Shown here: piece after piece, positions 21,999 to 33,510 of the stretch | How positions within the stretch are numbered: position 1 is the stretch's first letter | How the letters are laid out: each line of letters begins with the position of its first letter | DNA from: Schistocerca nitens | Taxonomy: Eukaryota; Arthropoda; Insecta; Orthoptera; Acrididae | Length of the DNA: 64,000 nucleotides | Assembly: GCF_023898315.1 (NCBI RefSeq) | Contig: NC_064622.1 | Span: forward strand, 172,504,178 to 172,568,177 | Direction: 5' to 3' | Notes under the pieces: model-generated | Database searches by the model: none | Seen by the model: the letters and a program-made list of their open reading frames with translations, nothing else | Told to the model about the DNA's origin: nothing | Position numbers and translations under genes: made by a program

Positions 21999-22473
21999 GT
22001 TGTCACGTCGACAAGTGCACTGCGACTAGTCACGTGTGTGAGACTATGAATCACGATCACCTGGTTGCCATTGTTGAAATTGGACGGTGGCGCTGTGACG
22101 CATGTAAATCGAGCCCCCCGTACTCTGCCCATTAATGCTACCAAGTTTGGTACTCGCACGATAATTAGATTAGGTGTTACAACGTGCTAAATACGGAGAG
22201 TTTAATTATAACACGAGGTGGGAAAAGCAATATATTAGTCGACTCTTCTAGGAACGTACGCTCTCGGATCTTCAACAATAAACGACACCGTGATGCAGGA
22301 CCCCAAACTGGCAGCATTTGCCACAGGAGTTGGCTGAGCATCTCAGTGATGCTTCCGCGCTTTCTAGATGAACCTGTAACGAACCAAGCTGCTCTTCTCT
22401 GGATTTTGCCTATCTCCTCTATCGTTTCTCTCTGGTATGGATCCCAAACTGACGAGTAATATTGAAGTGTTGA

Positions 22474-23029
22474 TACGAGGCGTGTTTTTTAAGTAAGTAC
22501 CGTTTTAAAACTAAAAAAAGACGTACTAAGATATCTCAATAATTTTATTTTTAAATGAAAGCCTGTACCTTAACCTACTTTTCTACATAATTTCCTTCGA
22601 TATTGAGGCACTTGTCATAACGTTGTACCAGTTTTTGAATACCCTCCTCACAGAAGTCTGCCGCCTTACTTGTTAACCACTGCATCACCACTGTATTGAC
22701 CTCATCATCGTCTTGAAGATGCTGACCGCCCAGGTGATTCTTCAAGAGCAGGAACAGATGGTAGTCACACTGGGCGCAAGATCGGGGCTGTATGGAGGAT
22801 GATCTAGAGTTTCCCATCGAAAAGATGTCATGAGATCTTTGGTCCGATTCGCCACATGCGGACGGGCATTGTCTTGTAGCAAAACGATTCCCTTCCTCAA
22901 CTTGCCATGTCTTTTGTTCTGAACTGAACGGCGCAGATTGTGCAATGTCTCAATGTCTTACAGTAAGCTGCTGCATTGATTGTCTCATCACGAGGCCAAA
23001 ATTTCACAAGCAGTACTCCTCTTCTGCCT

Positions 23030-23062
<33 letters not shown>

Positions 23063-23834
23063 GTGCACATGATTTTCGGGGCAGAATTGTTTGTTTAAGC
23101 TTCAATTTTCTGGGTGAATCTAAATGCCGCCATTCCATGGACTGTTGCTTTGATTCTGGTGTGACGTAGGCCACCCCTGTTTCATCGCCCATAACAATTT
23201 GGCTTGAGAAATCTATTGTGGTACCGCTCAAGGAAAGTCAATGCACTGTCTAAACGATTGGTTTTGTGCACATCCGTCAACATTTTCGGTACCCTACGTT
23301 CGCACAATTTTCGGTAATTCAAGTGCTCAGTCACAATGCCATACAAAACACTACAAGAAACACTAGGGAAGTCATCCCACAAGGATGAAATCGTGAAGCG
23401 TCTGTTTTCTCTCACCTTATTGTCCACTTCCTGCACCAAACTTTCATAAACGACCGAAGGACGCCCACTCAGTTGTTCATCATGCACATTTGTGCGGCCA
23501 TCTTTAAATGCTCTCGCCCACGTTCTTACCATTCCATCACTCATAGTATTTTCTCCGTAAACTGCACAGATCTCACGATGAATATCGATCGCTTTTAGGC
23601 CTTTAGCACTAAGAAACCTTATAACAGCCTGTACTTCACAGTCGGCGGGACTCACGATTATCGGAGGCATCTTAAACACTCAGTACACAACGTAAACAAG
23701 GAAGAATCAAACTGTAATGGCGTCAGTGCGTATACAACAGATGTAGGTACCCAGTGCGCATGCGTAGAATGCCGACTGCAGTGCTGCCACCGCGGTGTGG
23801 CAAAACGGAACTTACTTAAAAAACACGCCTCGTA
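22474..23834 (-). mobile_element. Mariner element inserted in the LINE
   Basis: The inverted ends 'cgaggcgtgttttttaagta' and 'tacttaaaaaacacgcctcg' are bounded by TA. It is 1.36 kb, with one minus-strand transposase in several frames. Its flanks rejoin into continuous LINE sequence, so it is younger than the LINE. A run of 30 adenines (23031-23060) lies inside the coding region. Confidence 0.94.
22575..23679 (-). pseudogene. Mariner transposase, multiple frameshifts
   Basis: The N-terminal frame (23182-23679) has the paired-like domain: VIRFLSAKGLKAIDIHREI, MVRTWARAFKDGR and GRPSVV. The next piece carries the first catalytic D in IVMGDETGVAYVTPESKQQ. Translation then runs into the A30 expansion, read as poly-Phe, which breaks the frame. 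Downstream, VLLQDNARPHVANRT has the second D and DHPPYSPDLAPS the region just before the third. The C-terminal YDKCLNIEGNYVEK is in a further frame. The spacing fits the DD34D mariner type. Not functional. Confidence 0.9.
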
Positions 23835-24074
23835 GAACGAGTATTTTGTAACCAGCCTCCTTTATGAATGTACAACATTTCCTGAGAATTCTCCCAATGA
23901 ATCTTAGTGTGGCGTCTGATTTAACATCGATTAGTTGGACGTGGTAGATCCACTTAATACTGCTCCCAGTTATTCTATGGGAGTAACTGCTTCCACTGAC
24001 TGTACTGCAGTCGTACCATAATACAATAATGGGCCTTTCTACCAGTGTCTGCATATTGCCTTCTAACTGTTTCT

Positions 24075-24273
24075 AAAATGGTTCAAATGGCTCTAAGCAC
24101 TATGGGACTTAACATCTGAGGTCATCAGTCCCCTAGACTTAGAACTACATAAACCTAACTAACCTAAGTACATCACACACACCCATGCCCGAGGCAGGAT
24201 TCGAACTTGCGACCGTAGCAGCAGCGCGGTTCCGGACTGAAGCGCCTAGAACCGCTCGGCCACAGCAGCCGGC
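24075..24273 (-). repeat. SINE family A in the LINE
   Basis: Full-length minus-strand copy from 'aaatggttcaaatggctct' to 'ccggc', with a B-box complement ggattcgaacttgc. The LINE sequence resumes after it. The TSD is unclear. Confidence 0.9.
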
Positions 24274-24370
24274 CTATTTGTTTCGTTGAGGGTCAACCCG
24301 CGAATCTCTGCACAGAACTTCACCCCTCTGCAGGTCTTCCGTCCAATCAATTACATTACTGCTGTATTAT

Positions 24371-24879
24371 ACGTGACACTCCGGTTGATTTCCGCCACGT
24401 GTTAATATGATAAGATCTCACAGAAACCCAGGCCGTTACTGTCATCCCCGATTCGGATTGTACTCTGATCATGACAAATATAAACCAACATATAAATAAC
24501 CAACAACTGTATAGAACTCTGTGTAACATGTTAATTTTTAAAATGAACTGGCGTAGTAACCACCTCTCGCAACTCTATCTGTGACCACAGAAATTAAGCC
24601 GATGGCTGGAATGGGGCAACCAGAAACATAAAAGTAAGTTTGTTATGTTTCACTGATGATATGGACGTCTGAGAGGATTAGCCACAGATCTTTCAAAAAA
24701 ACCATAATCTTAAGAAATGCCTTGAAGGTCCATGCAGTAATGTGGAATACTGACTTCAGTCATATTGGACATGGGTGCTATGACGAGTCTCTTATCGTCT
24801 AATTTGTTTAAAAAATACGTAAGATTAGTTAAGTAGCAACCTACCCTGTACGAAACGAGTAGCATTACTGCGGTATCGG
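24371..24879. other. No gene recognised
   Basis: Anonymous sequence between the LINE and the Gypsy remnant. It may include decayed 5' parts of the latter. Confidence 0.4.
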
Positions 24880-26560
24880 AGTGAAGACACAAAATTCACG
24901 TGCAGGCGGAAGTGGATGTCCAGTTAGGAAATGAAGTGATAAAACGCCTCTTCCTAATCACGAGTAAATTACAGTTTGGTCAGATGTTTTTTGCATGAGA
25001 ATGATGCTATTCTCGATTTATATAGGGGGACACGTACCTTGAACATTCATGGCCCGGAAATCAGAGTGGATTTGATAAAAATCAAGATGGATCATATGAT
25101 TTGAGAGTATAAAATTACGTAGGACAAAAACACAGTGCAACACAGGCTGACCTATACGCCGTGGTCAAGTTGCAGGTATAGAATGTTTAGTGAAAGGTAA
25201 GTTTGTTGAAGCAACCATTGTTGATACAAACAGAACTGAGAGATTTACTGCTAAACTATGTCCATGTATAGGTAAAACTGGTATTATTAAAACATACTAC
25301 TATAATATGGTAGACCAGCCCTAGAAATTTACTGTTGCAACACATAATCTATTCTTTGGATCAAGAGGCCAGCCATGACTGCAGAATTTTAAGAAATGCT
25401 ATAAAGGAGTATCACTGAACCCGATTTATTACCCTAATGCAGTTCCTTGTTACCAGTTTTGGAAGGGTTCGCTTGGTTCTGGATGTAAATAAAATTAACA
25501 AAATCATTGTACCTCTGAAAACACATCCAGAAAACTAGGATGAGCAAGGGATAAGATATTTACGAGCACTGATACCTTACGAGCATTGGTTTAAGAATTT
25601 CCTGTTGGTATGCGAATCTTCAATTTGGATTTAGGACAGATACAGCCTTTATCTTCGATGGAAGGAGCTGCCATTTCTTTATGCCACCGTTTGGTCTCAA
25701 TGTGAGATCAGGCGGATTCGTTAGTGCATTAAACGCAGCACTTGAGCCGGAACTACTTGAAAGGGTTATATTATATGTTAATGATATAGTGATAGCCACT
25801 CACATCTGGGAAGAACACAAAGATAACGAAGAAAGACACCTGAAAAATTCTTTGAAGCAGGAGAATTAGCAAACTTAAGGAATTCAAATTTTGTGGTGAA
25901 TGAACTAAAGTTTCTTAGACATACAGTATCTTCTGAAGGTATCATACCTGACTCTGACAAAACCAGTGCTATAGAACAAATTCCTTACCCAGCACTAAAA
26001 GACAACGTAACGTTCTCTTTGGTTTGTGTTATTTTAAGATTCATACCAAATCATCATTTAAATAGTACCGCTCTTTCGAACCTGTTGAAGAAAAATGTAG
26101 TGTGGGCGTGGACCGATGCGTGTAAGAGAGGTTCTGATGCCATAAAAAACACCTTGGTTAACTGAGACGTACAGCACCATCCTGAAGTGAACAATAACTT
26201 TTATCTATCCACTGACGCATCATTTTCTGGTCTCGGAGCTTGTCTGTTTCAAATGAGTATTGAAGATTAAAATCAGAATGTTTGTGTTATTAGTTTCGTA
26301 AATTGAACCCATCAGAATACGAACGTGCATACCCAGCCACAGAACTCTAAAATATTAACAACAGTATGGACACCAAAAAGGTATAGTAATTACATCGGGG
26401 GGAGGAAAATCAAAGTTAACTGTGATCATCAAGCGTCAAGCATTTGTCGCTTTGCAAGTTATTTCATCCGCATTGAACGCGCTGGTCATTGTTTCTACAT
26501 GAATACTGTTACAGGGTCATTCATAATTTCGGTAAGGGTAATATCGGGGGTCTGACGCTC
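24880..26560 (+). pseudogene. Gypsy-type pol remnant (protease?, RT, RNase H)
   Basis: Ordered pol landmarks run along the plus strand in several frames. A possible protease tail reads VQLGNEVIKRLFLITSKLQ (about 24910). RT entry is RLVLDVNKINK-like, near 25470. MPPFGLNVRSGGFVSALNAA and LLERVILYVNDIVIATHIWE follow (25681-25869), then NELKFLRHTVSSEGIIPDSD, LLKKNVVWAWTDACKRG and the RNase H start FYLSTDASFSGLGACLFQM near 26200, and CDHQAS further on. The RT catalytic box reads YVND, so its first Asp is Asn. Many stops and shifts, no LTRs found, no integrase seen. An old truncated copy. Confidence 0.88.
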
Positions 26561-27074
26561 TCACTATTACGGTAATTAGCACGACTGCCGGACATTTGCC
26601 ACACTTGCCCCTTCGCCAGGTAGCGATCCCTCAGGTAAGGGACGCCCTTCCTCGTACTTCTTCTGTCCGCTTTCAAACCACCGACTCCACATCTTACTCG
26701 ATACAACCAGTACGTAAGGGACCTTCTTCTTCGACATCTTGGCCAAATACAGAGCTTCTTTTCCGAAAGCGAAATATTTATAACTTTTGGGAAACGAAAG
26801 CAATACCGACGATTATGTCAATATGTAATTAGTTCTGCCAAATATATAGATTCCTCTGTCTGTACGGTACCTTCCTTTCACGCTTACTGATTGCGATAGG
26901 AACAGTCCACCGCCTTGGGAACAACAAGAAAGGGACGATGTAAAGAGAATGCGAATGTACGCGCTAATCACTTTTTTTTGATCACTGCATTTGTGGCTAC
27001 TTTAGTTGCTACAACTGCATGCCCAAAAGACAATAAGGAAAGAAGAAATGGGTATGTGAATCTAAACTTGTCCG
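26561..27074. other. No gene recognised
   Basis: A minus-strand open stretch (26576-26803, KMWSRWFESGQKKYEEGRP) has a protein-like composition but no family I recognise and no clear splice sites. The rest is anonymous. Confidence 0.35.
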
Positions 27075-27185
27075 AGAAAGGCAAAGGTCCTGAGTTCGAG
27101 TCTCGGTCCAGCACACAGTATTAATCTGCCAGGAAGTTTCATATCAGCGCACACTCCGCTGCAGAGTGAAAATCTCATTCTGGTA
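27075..27185 (+). repeat. 3' part of SINE family C
   Basis: Matches the right arm of the foldback pair at 6911-7268 (gagttcgagtctcggtccag, cacacag, ccaggaagtttcatatcagc) and continues to 'gagtgaaaatctcattctgg'. The tRNA-like A-box half is missing. Confidence 0.85.
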
Positions 27186-28047
27186 TGTGAATGTTTGAAA
27201 ATAAGAACGACATACTCCATATTAATTCACTCGCTAAAATGCGATATCCCTTGTGGTCAAACATTAGTTAACAATGTGTAGGGGGACAATGTTCAAAACA
27301 TGACTGAAAATACGTTCACTAAATAGGGATAAGAACATCTATGATTGACATGTCATCTAAAGTCGACATACATTTTTAAAATGTTAGAAATAAGGAAATG
27401 AAGTAATACAGAACGCTATGCTTGTAACGGGCGTTGTTGTTCTACATTGTTTAGCTGTGGTCACAGGGTCACAGAGAAAGCATCCTAGGTTTTGGAGGGA
27501 AAAGCCGCAATTCTAATGATCTTCACTACAACAGAAACAAGAAGCACAATTTAAGGAAAAATAATGTAATGTGTGTTTCAGCTCACAAAATTGGAAAAAT
27601 AACTTACCTTACGGTCTACAAATTCACATAATCTCCTCCATGTATGCTGTGCACCGCGTCACATCAAGAACATGCGTCTGAAAACCGCTGGCTATCGGTA
27701 TGTCAAAACTAAGGTAAGATATTGCTTCGAATACAAGTCTCCATGCTCACACAACAGCTGACTAAGACTGAGATGGAGAATAAACACAATAACTATTCCA
27801 TAATCACACCTGGTAGTACTAGGGTAGTGCAATTTGCAATCGTTTTGTATAAAGAAAAAGCATGGATATTCGATAACAAGTAATTGTTAATATGTTAATT
27901 GAAAAAAGAGCTTTCAAATAACATTATTTATGTAAAAAGAATAATCCAAGTTAGAAACCATAGTGACCTGAAAACAACAAATTTTTATAAAAAGTTTCAG
28001 GGAATTCTTAAAAGACTCCATTCCATTATTAGACCATATGGTGCATT
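27186..28047. other. No gene recognised
   Basis: AT-rich anonymous sequence. Confidence 0.5.
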
Positions 28048-28059
28048 AATTTTCCAAGT

Positions 28060-28260
28060 CCAAAATGGTTCAAATGGCTATGAGCACTATGGGACTCAAC
28101 ATCTGAGGTCATCAGTCCACTAGACTTTGAAGTACTTAAACCTAACCAATCTGAGGACATCACACACATCTATGCCCGAGGCAGGATTCGAGCCTGCGAC
28201 CGTAGCAGCAGCGCGGTTCCGGACTGAAGCCCCCAGAACCGCTCGGCCACAGCTGCCAGC
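28060..28260 (-). repeat. SINE family A
   Basis: Full-length minus-strand copy with a 12-bp TSD, aattttccaagt, at 28048-28059 and 28261-28272. Confidence 0.93.
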
Positions 28261-28359
28261 AATTTTCCAAGTGCAGTTTTCCGAGGGCAATTAATTTTGT
28301 ACATTGTTATGCTTGGCTTGAAAATCTGTTACCATGTCAACTTCATTCTGCCTATTACA

Positions 28360-28562
28360 AAAAAATGGTTCAAATTGCTCTGAGCACTATGGGACTTAAC
28401 ATCTGAGGTCATCAGTCCCCTAGAACTTAGAACTACTTAAACCTAACTAACCTAAGGACATCACACACATCCATGTCAGGGGCAGGATTCGAACCTGCGA
28501 CCGTAGCGGTCGCGCGGTTCCAGGCTGAAGCGACTAGAACTGCTCGGCCACACTGACCGGCG
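28360..28562 (-). repeat. SINE family A
   Basis: Full-length minus-strand copy with a 12-bp TSD, ctgcctattaca, at 28348-28359 and 28563-28574. It lies only 100 bp from the previous copy in the same orientation, but the different TSDs show an independent insertion. Confidence 0.93.
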
Positions 28563-28574
28563 CTGCCTATTACA

Positions 28575-28929
28575 GATCCGAAGTTGGTAAACGAAACCGG
28601 TTGTCGGAGTAAATGCTTTACTGGCGATTTTGGCTTTTTGAAGCTTCTCTTCCGAGTTTATTGTCATAAAAGTCTTTCTAGGCTTCCACTGGAAACAATA
28701 TGCTGTTGTAGATACCGCTGAGATGGAAGAGAAGGTCATCAACCTATTGCTCAGCGTCCTTCGATACAACGAACGTAACAAGAACTGGGCATTGCAAAGT
28801 ACCAAATTTCGTACTATTTCTCGTTGGTTTCAACACTCGATAAATCATGCTTTTGCAACAGTTCTTGTAGTAGTTAACCTTTTTTTCACGTGAACCATAC
28901 CGAGTACCGTCATAATTTGGATTCTACTG
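28575..28929. other. No gene recognised
   Basis: Anonymous sequence. A weak minus-strand open stretch has no recognisable motif. Confidence 0.4.
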
Positions 28930-29335
28930 TGAAATTGCCCCTTTTCGATCGCGCGGTCCCAGCTGTCAACATCTCGACCGCGCATCGTCCGGATGCGCTC
29001 CTAGAAGCGACAGGAAGCTTACGTGTCGTACCTTGTGGCCTGCGGCCCAGGTGCCGGTGGAGAGCTTACCCTTTTTCGGCGCTACTGTTATTTTTATTTT
29101 TTTCGCCCGCGAGGGCGAGGGCGGGCGCCAGCTTTGTGCGTCCGGTTATTGTTGGCGTCTGCGACAATGGGCGACCCGCGTGACACCTCCTCTGCTCGCC
29201 CGCCTCCCTCCTACCTGCCGGTCACACAATGCCGCCGATGGTTATCGCCGCAGCCCCAGCCGCGGAAAACTCGTGCAGCGCCCCTAGCGGGCACCCGTTG
29301 AAACAGTCCGATGTACTGACCTCAGCCAAGGTATG
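28930..29335. other. GC- and CpG-rich island
   Basis: GC content and CpG frequency rise sharply against the AT-rich surroundings (for example 'cgcccgcgagggcgagg' and 'gccgccgatggttatcgccg'). Overlapping plus-strand frames are open for 80-100 codons, but such frames are expected in GC-rich DNA and show no known domain. It could be an unmethylated promoter-type island or a piece of an unrecognised GC-rich repeat. Confidence 0.45.
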
Positions 29336-29492
29336 TACAGGGTGTCCGAAAAGTCTTTCCCTGATTACATAAATTGATAACCCAGACTAGAAGTAAGATA
29401 CAAATACGAAACTTGTGTCGAATAGTTTGCAACTATCAAAGTTTTTTTTTTTCTGTTTTAGGTTGCAGTATGTAAGCAGTGGATGAGGTGGA

Positions 29493-30719
29493 GTGCCCAA
29501 GAAGCCGTTAACCAATCAGGAGAAGGCACAGTGTGTCCTGTGGTACCATGAGACACGGTCACCAACCACAGTGCAGAGACACTTCCAGACAACATTTGGA
29601 AGAAATCCACCTGATGTCAAGAGCATTAAAGCCTTGTATGAGAGGTTCAAGAACACAGGATCGGTTGCTGACCTTCCGAGGTCTGTCGACCCTCAGCAGA
29701 CAGGGTCGAAGTTGTAAGGCAGTCTTTTCTGCGAAGTCCGAAGAAATCGGTGCGCAGGGCCTCGCGTGAATTACAGATGCCAAAAAGCTCTCTCTATGAC
29801 ATTTTACACAAACGTTTATTGTTTCGTGCATACAAAGTGCAAATCGTTCAGGCCTTGTTGCCCTGTCACTAATCGTGCGGCCCCTCCCGCCGGAGGTTTG
29901 AGTCCTCCCTCGGGCATGGGTGTGGGTATTGTCTTTAGCGTTAAGTTAGTTTAAGTAGTGTGTAAGTTTAGGGACCGATGACCTCAGCAGTTTGGTCCCT
30001 TACGAATTCACACATCCTTGTTGCCCAATGACAGTACACGTCGATATGACTTTGCGGTCGAAATGCTATCACGTATTGAGGACGATGATGGTTATCTCAG
30101 ACGAATAGCCTTTTCCGAGGAAGCGACCTTTTTTGTCAGTGGAGTAGTGAATCGCCTTAATATGCGCATTTGGGGTTCACAACCCCCTGGCGAGGTCATG
30201 GAGTGCACCAGAGGCAGTCCAAAGGTGAATGTTTGGCGCTCGCTACTGCACGATCGAATTATCGGGCCATTCTTCTTCGCTGAGGCTACCATCAGATCTG
30301 CAGTGTATCTGGACATGTTGCAACTGTATGCTGTTCCTCAGCTTCTTCATTATAACCCCAATGTCTTGTTTCAGCAAGACGGTGCACCGCCACATTGGGG
30401 TTTGGACGTCCGTGCCTATCTCGATATGACCTTTCCTGGGCGATGGATTGGTCGTGATGGGCCAACGGTTTGGCCTCTACGCTCTCCTGACATAACCCCA
30501 TTAGACTTCTTTTTATGGGGTTATGTCAAGGACGAGGTCTACCGAACACGTGTACCAGATCTTGAAACCCTGCGGCTACGGATAACCACAGTCGTTGAAT
30601 CGATCCCTCCAGTGATGTTGGCTAATGTGTGGACGGAAATTGAATATCGCCTAGATGTGCTACGTGCTATCAAGGGTGCTCATGTGGAAGTTTACTTATG
30701 TGTGAAAAAAAAAATGTGA
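29493..30719 (+). pseudogene. DD41D-type transposase, SINE-interrupted, first catalytic Asp replaced
   Basis: The coding start reads GTG CCC AAG, so the expected ATG is gone. The N-terminal helix-turn-helix of the DUF4817 kind follows (NQEKAQCVLWYHETRSP, NPPDVKSIKALYERF, TGSVADLPRS). A shift follows, then KSSLYDIL-like QKALSMTFYTNVYCF just before the SINE at 29864-30015. After the SINE the frame reopens for over 230 codons (LPNDSTRRYDFAVEML). The usual FSDEATF is FSEEATF, so the first catalytic Asp is Glu. FQQDGAPPHWG has the second Asp and SPDITPLDFFLWGYVKD the third. The protein ends before TIR sequence. Confidence 0.9.
29864..30015 (+). repeat. SINE family B inside the DD41D element
   Basis: B-box-like 'ggaggtttgagtcctccc', then the family body and 'gggaccgatgacctcagc'. 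The 11-bp TSD ccttgttgccc lies at 29853-29863 and 30016-30026. The head is short, so it may be 5'-truncated. Confidence 0.9.
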
Positions 30720-30820
30720 TAGTTTGTAAACAATTAGACACCAGTTTCATATTTGTATCTTACTTCTAGCCTGAGTTATCAATTTATGTAATCAGGGAAA
30801 GACTTTTCGGACACCCTGTA

Positions 30821-32280
30821 TAAATTTAACAGGTAGTCCAATCCTGCCTGATACGCTGCCCTATCCACTACTTGATTAGCCATCTATCAAGAGGTAGCGA
30901 GTGTTGAGACCCTCGCACATTAGGGTGTGTTTTTGTGGGAGGGGCGCTCATATGTGACAAAAAAGTCTGTCAAGTTAGATATGAATGGTATTCTTCCTAC
31001 CGTCTAATGGAAAGATGATGATGTCTAAATCTACAATGAGTAGTTTATCGCATTTCTATAAGTGAGCGCTGTCGCACAATACATTATTCATCGTAAAGTA
31101 GTCACACCGCAAACTATGCAGTGACATTCTCTAATGTTGCCCGAGCTAGTCGTAATAACCCGATCAGTTACAATAGCACTCTATTGCTTTTCCAATGAGA
31201 AAATAATTAATGGGTACCGATTTTCTTTTCCTTTTTTTTTCATTCCTTCCACAGCGTATTCACTTTTCTTACAATACTTTGATACGAGCCGTCTAGAGTG
31301 AAGGTTGCATTCTTGTTCGTGGACTGTTGTTTAGGTGTCTTAATTTCGCGCTTTCTGCTCTTCTTTGTCGTCACTATTGACTGTAACCCGACCCACGAAT
31401 GATGTCGGTTCGCGCATGTCGAGGCACGGACAGGAATGACTTTGTTGATGATTCCAAACGACAGCTGCGGCACGCGCATGCGCGTGCTCTCTGCTTGAAA
31501 GAAGCCTTATGTCTTGCAAATTATGTCTCTCGCTTGCTTGTCCTGATGGCGGAGCCAGTGCTTCACCATGTGAATCACCTCCTCACAGTCCTCAAAATGT
31601 CTTCCACGACTGCGTCTGTCTTCGCGAATGACAATATCGTCTCGCTGCAACATGCAATGGGACAACCATGGATGGTCTTCCCGACCGCTCCAAATCGTGG
31701 AGCTCCGCCGAACCGCCTTCTGATGGCCTCACCCTCCGTGCCCGGCGGCTGAGTGAAATTCTGTCGACAGCAGACAGTGCATAGACTTTGCACCAGCGTT
31801 TGTCAATATTCGCCGCAGATTTTTCTCTGCAATTAGAAAATCAATGACGGCACGTTGCTTGTAACGCACATCACCTACAGACGACATTTCGGAACTGTCC
31901 TGCCACCTACGCTATCTGTCGGAAGTGACGGAAACTTCGCGCGCTTTTTCAGGGTGCTTCGAATAATAGATACGTAACGTTTCGCATTTGTAGCATTGTT
32001 TTCGGAAACGCGGTTCAATACTTTCTGAGCAACGTTCGTATTTGGCGTGGTGATGAAGATAAATGGGACACTGTGTCTTGTAGCAATTCCCTGCTCCATC
32101 GTATTTTGTAGTAAACGGAGCCAACGAAATTTCAACACGAAGCATGGGATATGATTTACTACTGGAATTCTCGTGCCATAGGCAATCAACCTATTTGTAA
32201 TACCGTGAAAGTTGTTCCGAAAGAGATACGGTAGGTAAGTTCGGCAGTGTGTCGAGAGTAGCGGCTTTTCCACGCAGTTC
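30821..32280. other. No gene recognised
   Basis: Anonymous sequence. The stretch 31880-32270 has the feel of an old repeat but no motif that I can name. Open stretches on both strands lack domain signatures. Confidence 0.45.
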
Positions 32281-32620
32281 CAGGAGCCCTGAGTCTCCCG
32301 GCCAGAGGCGCTAAAAGTGGGGGCGTGTCGGGGAGCAGTGGAGGCCGGGCGAGCAGATGAGATCAGCGTGGCGTGGCTCTCCCCCAGAGTGGAGGTGTGA
32401 CCCGAGATGGCCCCGCTTCCCTTAAGACGGCCGGCCGGTCAGACGGGCCGTGTCGGGGCGGCGCGGTCGCCGTGTCCGACACAAATAGCGACAGGGGCGC
32501 CGGCCGGAAATCCCACGCAACACACTCGCCCTGACACTCGGCAGCCCGGTGGGTGGAGGGGGGCGATTGTCCTTCGTGCCCGCAGGAAGACCTCCTGACA
32601 GCGCTGCGAGCGCACGCATT
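32281..32620. other. GC- and CpG-rich island
   Basis: A second GC-rich block ('gacggccggccggtcagacg', 'cggggcggcgcggtcgccg') in AT-rich surroundings. Frames are open on both strands for 60-80 codons, with no recognisable domain and no ATG in convincing context. Confidence 0.45.
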
Positions 32621-33510
32621 TCCCTAGCTGCTGCGTACTTGCCTCCATACTGTCAACGTGTAGCATTTGGTATTTTGGTGGAAGCAACTGTAGCAGATTA
32701 GCAATGGAGCTCCGACTGGCAATGTTCCCTAGCAGATCACTCTACTGGGGATCTTCTGTCACAGGCGTTGGACTTCGTCTCTTCTGCAGGTGTTTCGTAG
32801 CCTATTAAGAAATTGGTTTACAAAAGGGACAGAAGGGGGAAGCGACAGACAATCAAAGTCCGAATGCTATTCAGAAATGAACACATCAATTCAGAGGTAG
32901 CCCTGTCATAAGTATTCGTAAATTGTTGCAGCATACTTGTTGTAGGACAAGTCGAAGTACGCAAGACCACTTACAAACCAGTCTTAAGTATGAGGACCAG
33001 TCCCCAGAGAGAGCACAGAAATGAAATATTTATTTATTTCTCAAGCAAAGACCTTTATATAGCAGGTTCTACATTCTGTGATTATACAAATTCAGTTTTA
33101 TTACTGCTAATTTTTTGTTGAAAATTTTACAAAAAGATAAATAAACAAGTACAAATGCGTGTACACAATTTTGTTTAGACTTGTTGCTAACTTGGGTATT
33201 GACAATAAATAAGAAACATAATAGGTGGTGGATGTATTTTAAATTAAAGTTAAAAGTGTATTTAATGGAATAAACAAGAGACGACGACTTAGATATGCTG
33301 TGACAGTTCTTCCCTTTATACATTCTGCTTGTATGGTTACATCTGTTGTTTTGACTTAATTTGATGCATTGATTACTTGAGTTAATGTGTTTCCGAACTT
33401 ACGGTAACAGTGGAGATTGAGAGCTCATTTAAAATATCATAGCCACCCGCATCAGTGGCGATGGCTCGCTAACTTCGTACCAGTCACACCTGATGCAGCG
33501 AAATTTTGGA
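32621..33510. other. No gene recognised
   Basis: AT-rich anonymous sequence. Confidence 0.5.

Larger units (their letters stand above)
20038..22208 (-). mobile_element. Tc1/mariner-superfamily element with long TIRs, hosting a SINE composite
   Basis: About 100 bp at each end are inverted repeats of each other. The left reads 'ggttataatgaaactt', 'tttcacacgttataacac' and 'gtacgaactttgtaacatta'; the right complement reads 'gttataattaaact', 'tagcacgttgtaacac' and 'gtaccaaacttgg'. A minus-strand transposase pseudogene lies inside. The palindromic SINE composite at 20189-20939 sits between the coding end and the left TIR. Outer junctions fall in the LINE near a 'gatata' site. Confidence 0.78.
19830..24370 (-). 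mobile_element. 3' part of a Jockey/CR1-like LINE, split by three insertions
   Basis: Pieces at about 19830-20037, 22209-22473, 23835-24074 and 24274-24370 join into one continuous minus-strand LINE 3' region. The run goes from 'cacgatctattcgcgagata' on to 'gactcttctagg' and 'aacgtacgctctcgg', then 'ggatcccaaactgacgag', then across the mariner to 'cctgagaattctcccaatga'. The minus-strand translation keeps a C-terminal RT stretch (AIDVKSD-like: QLIDVKSDATLRFIGRILRK). The consensus order is from memory. The continuity is seen directly because each junction resumes cleanly. Confidence 0.72.
29336..30820 (+). mobile_element. DD41D (rosa-type) Tc1/mariner element split by a SINE
   Basis: The ends are long inverted repeats: left 'cagggtgtccgaaaagtctt', right 'aagactttt' then 'cggacaccctg'. 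The similarity extends inward past 'ttgataac' and 'agaagtaagatacaaat' for about 80 bp. Both ends are bounded by TA. The plus-strand transposase shows 41 residues between its last two acidic residues, the DD41D spacing. A family B SINE interrupts it. Confidence 0.9.

Noticed and set aside
24880..26560. Gypsy pol remnant as the missing pol of the gag-only element
   Set aside because: It is more than 22 kb away on the other strand, far more decayed, and has no shared LTR.
26576..26803. Minus-strand open frame with protein-like composition
   Set aside because: No recognised family, weak splice context, and short. Left as unassigned.
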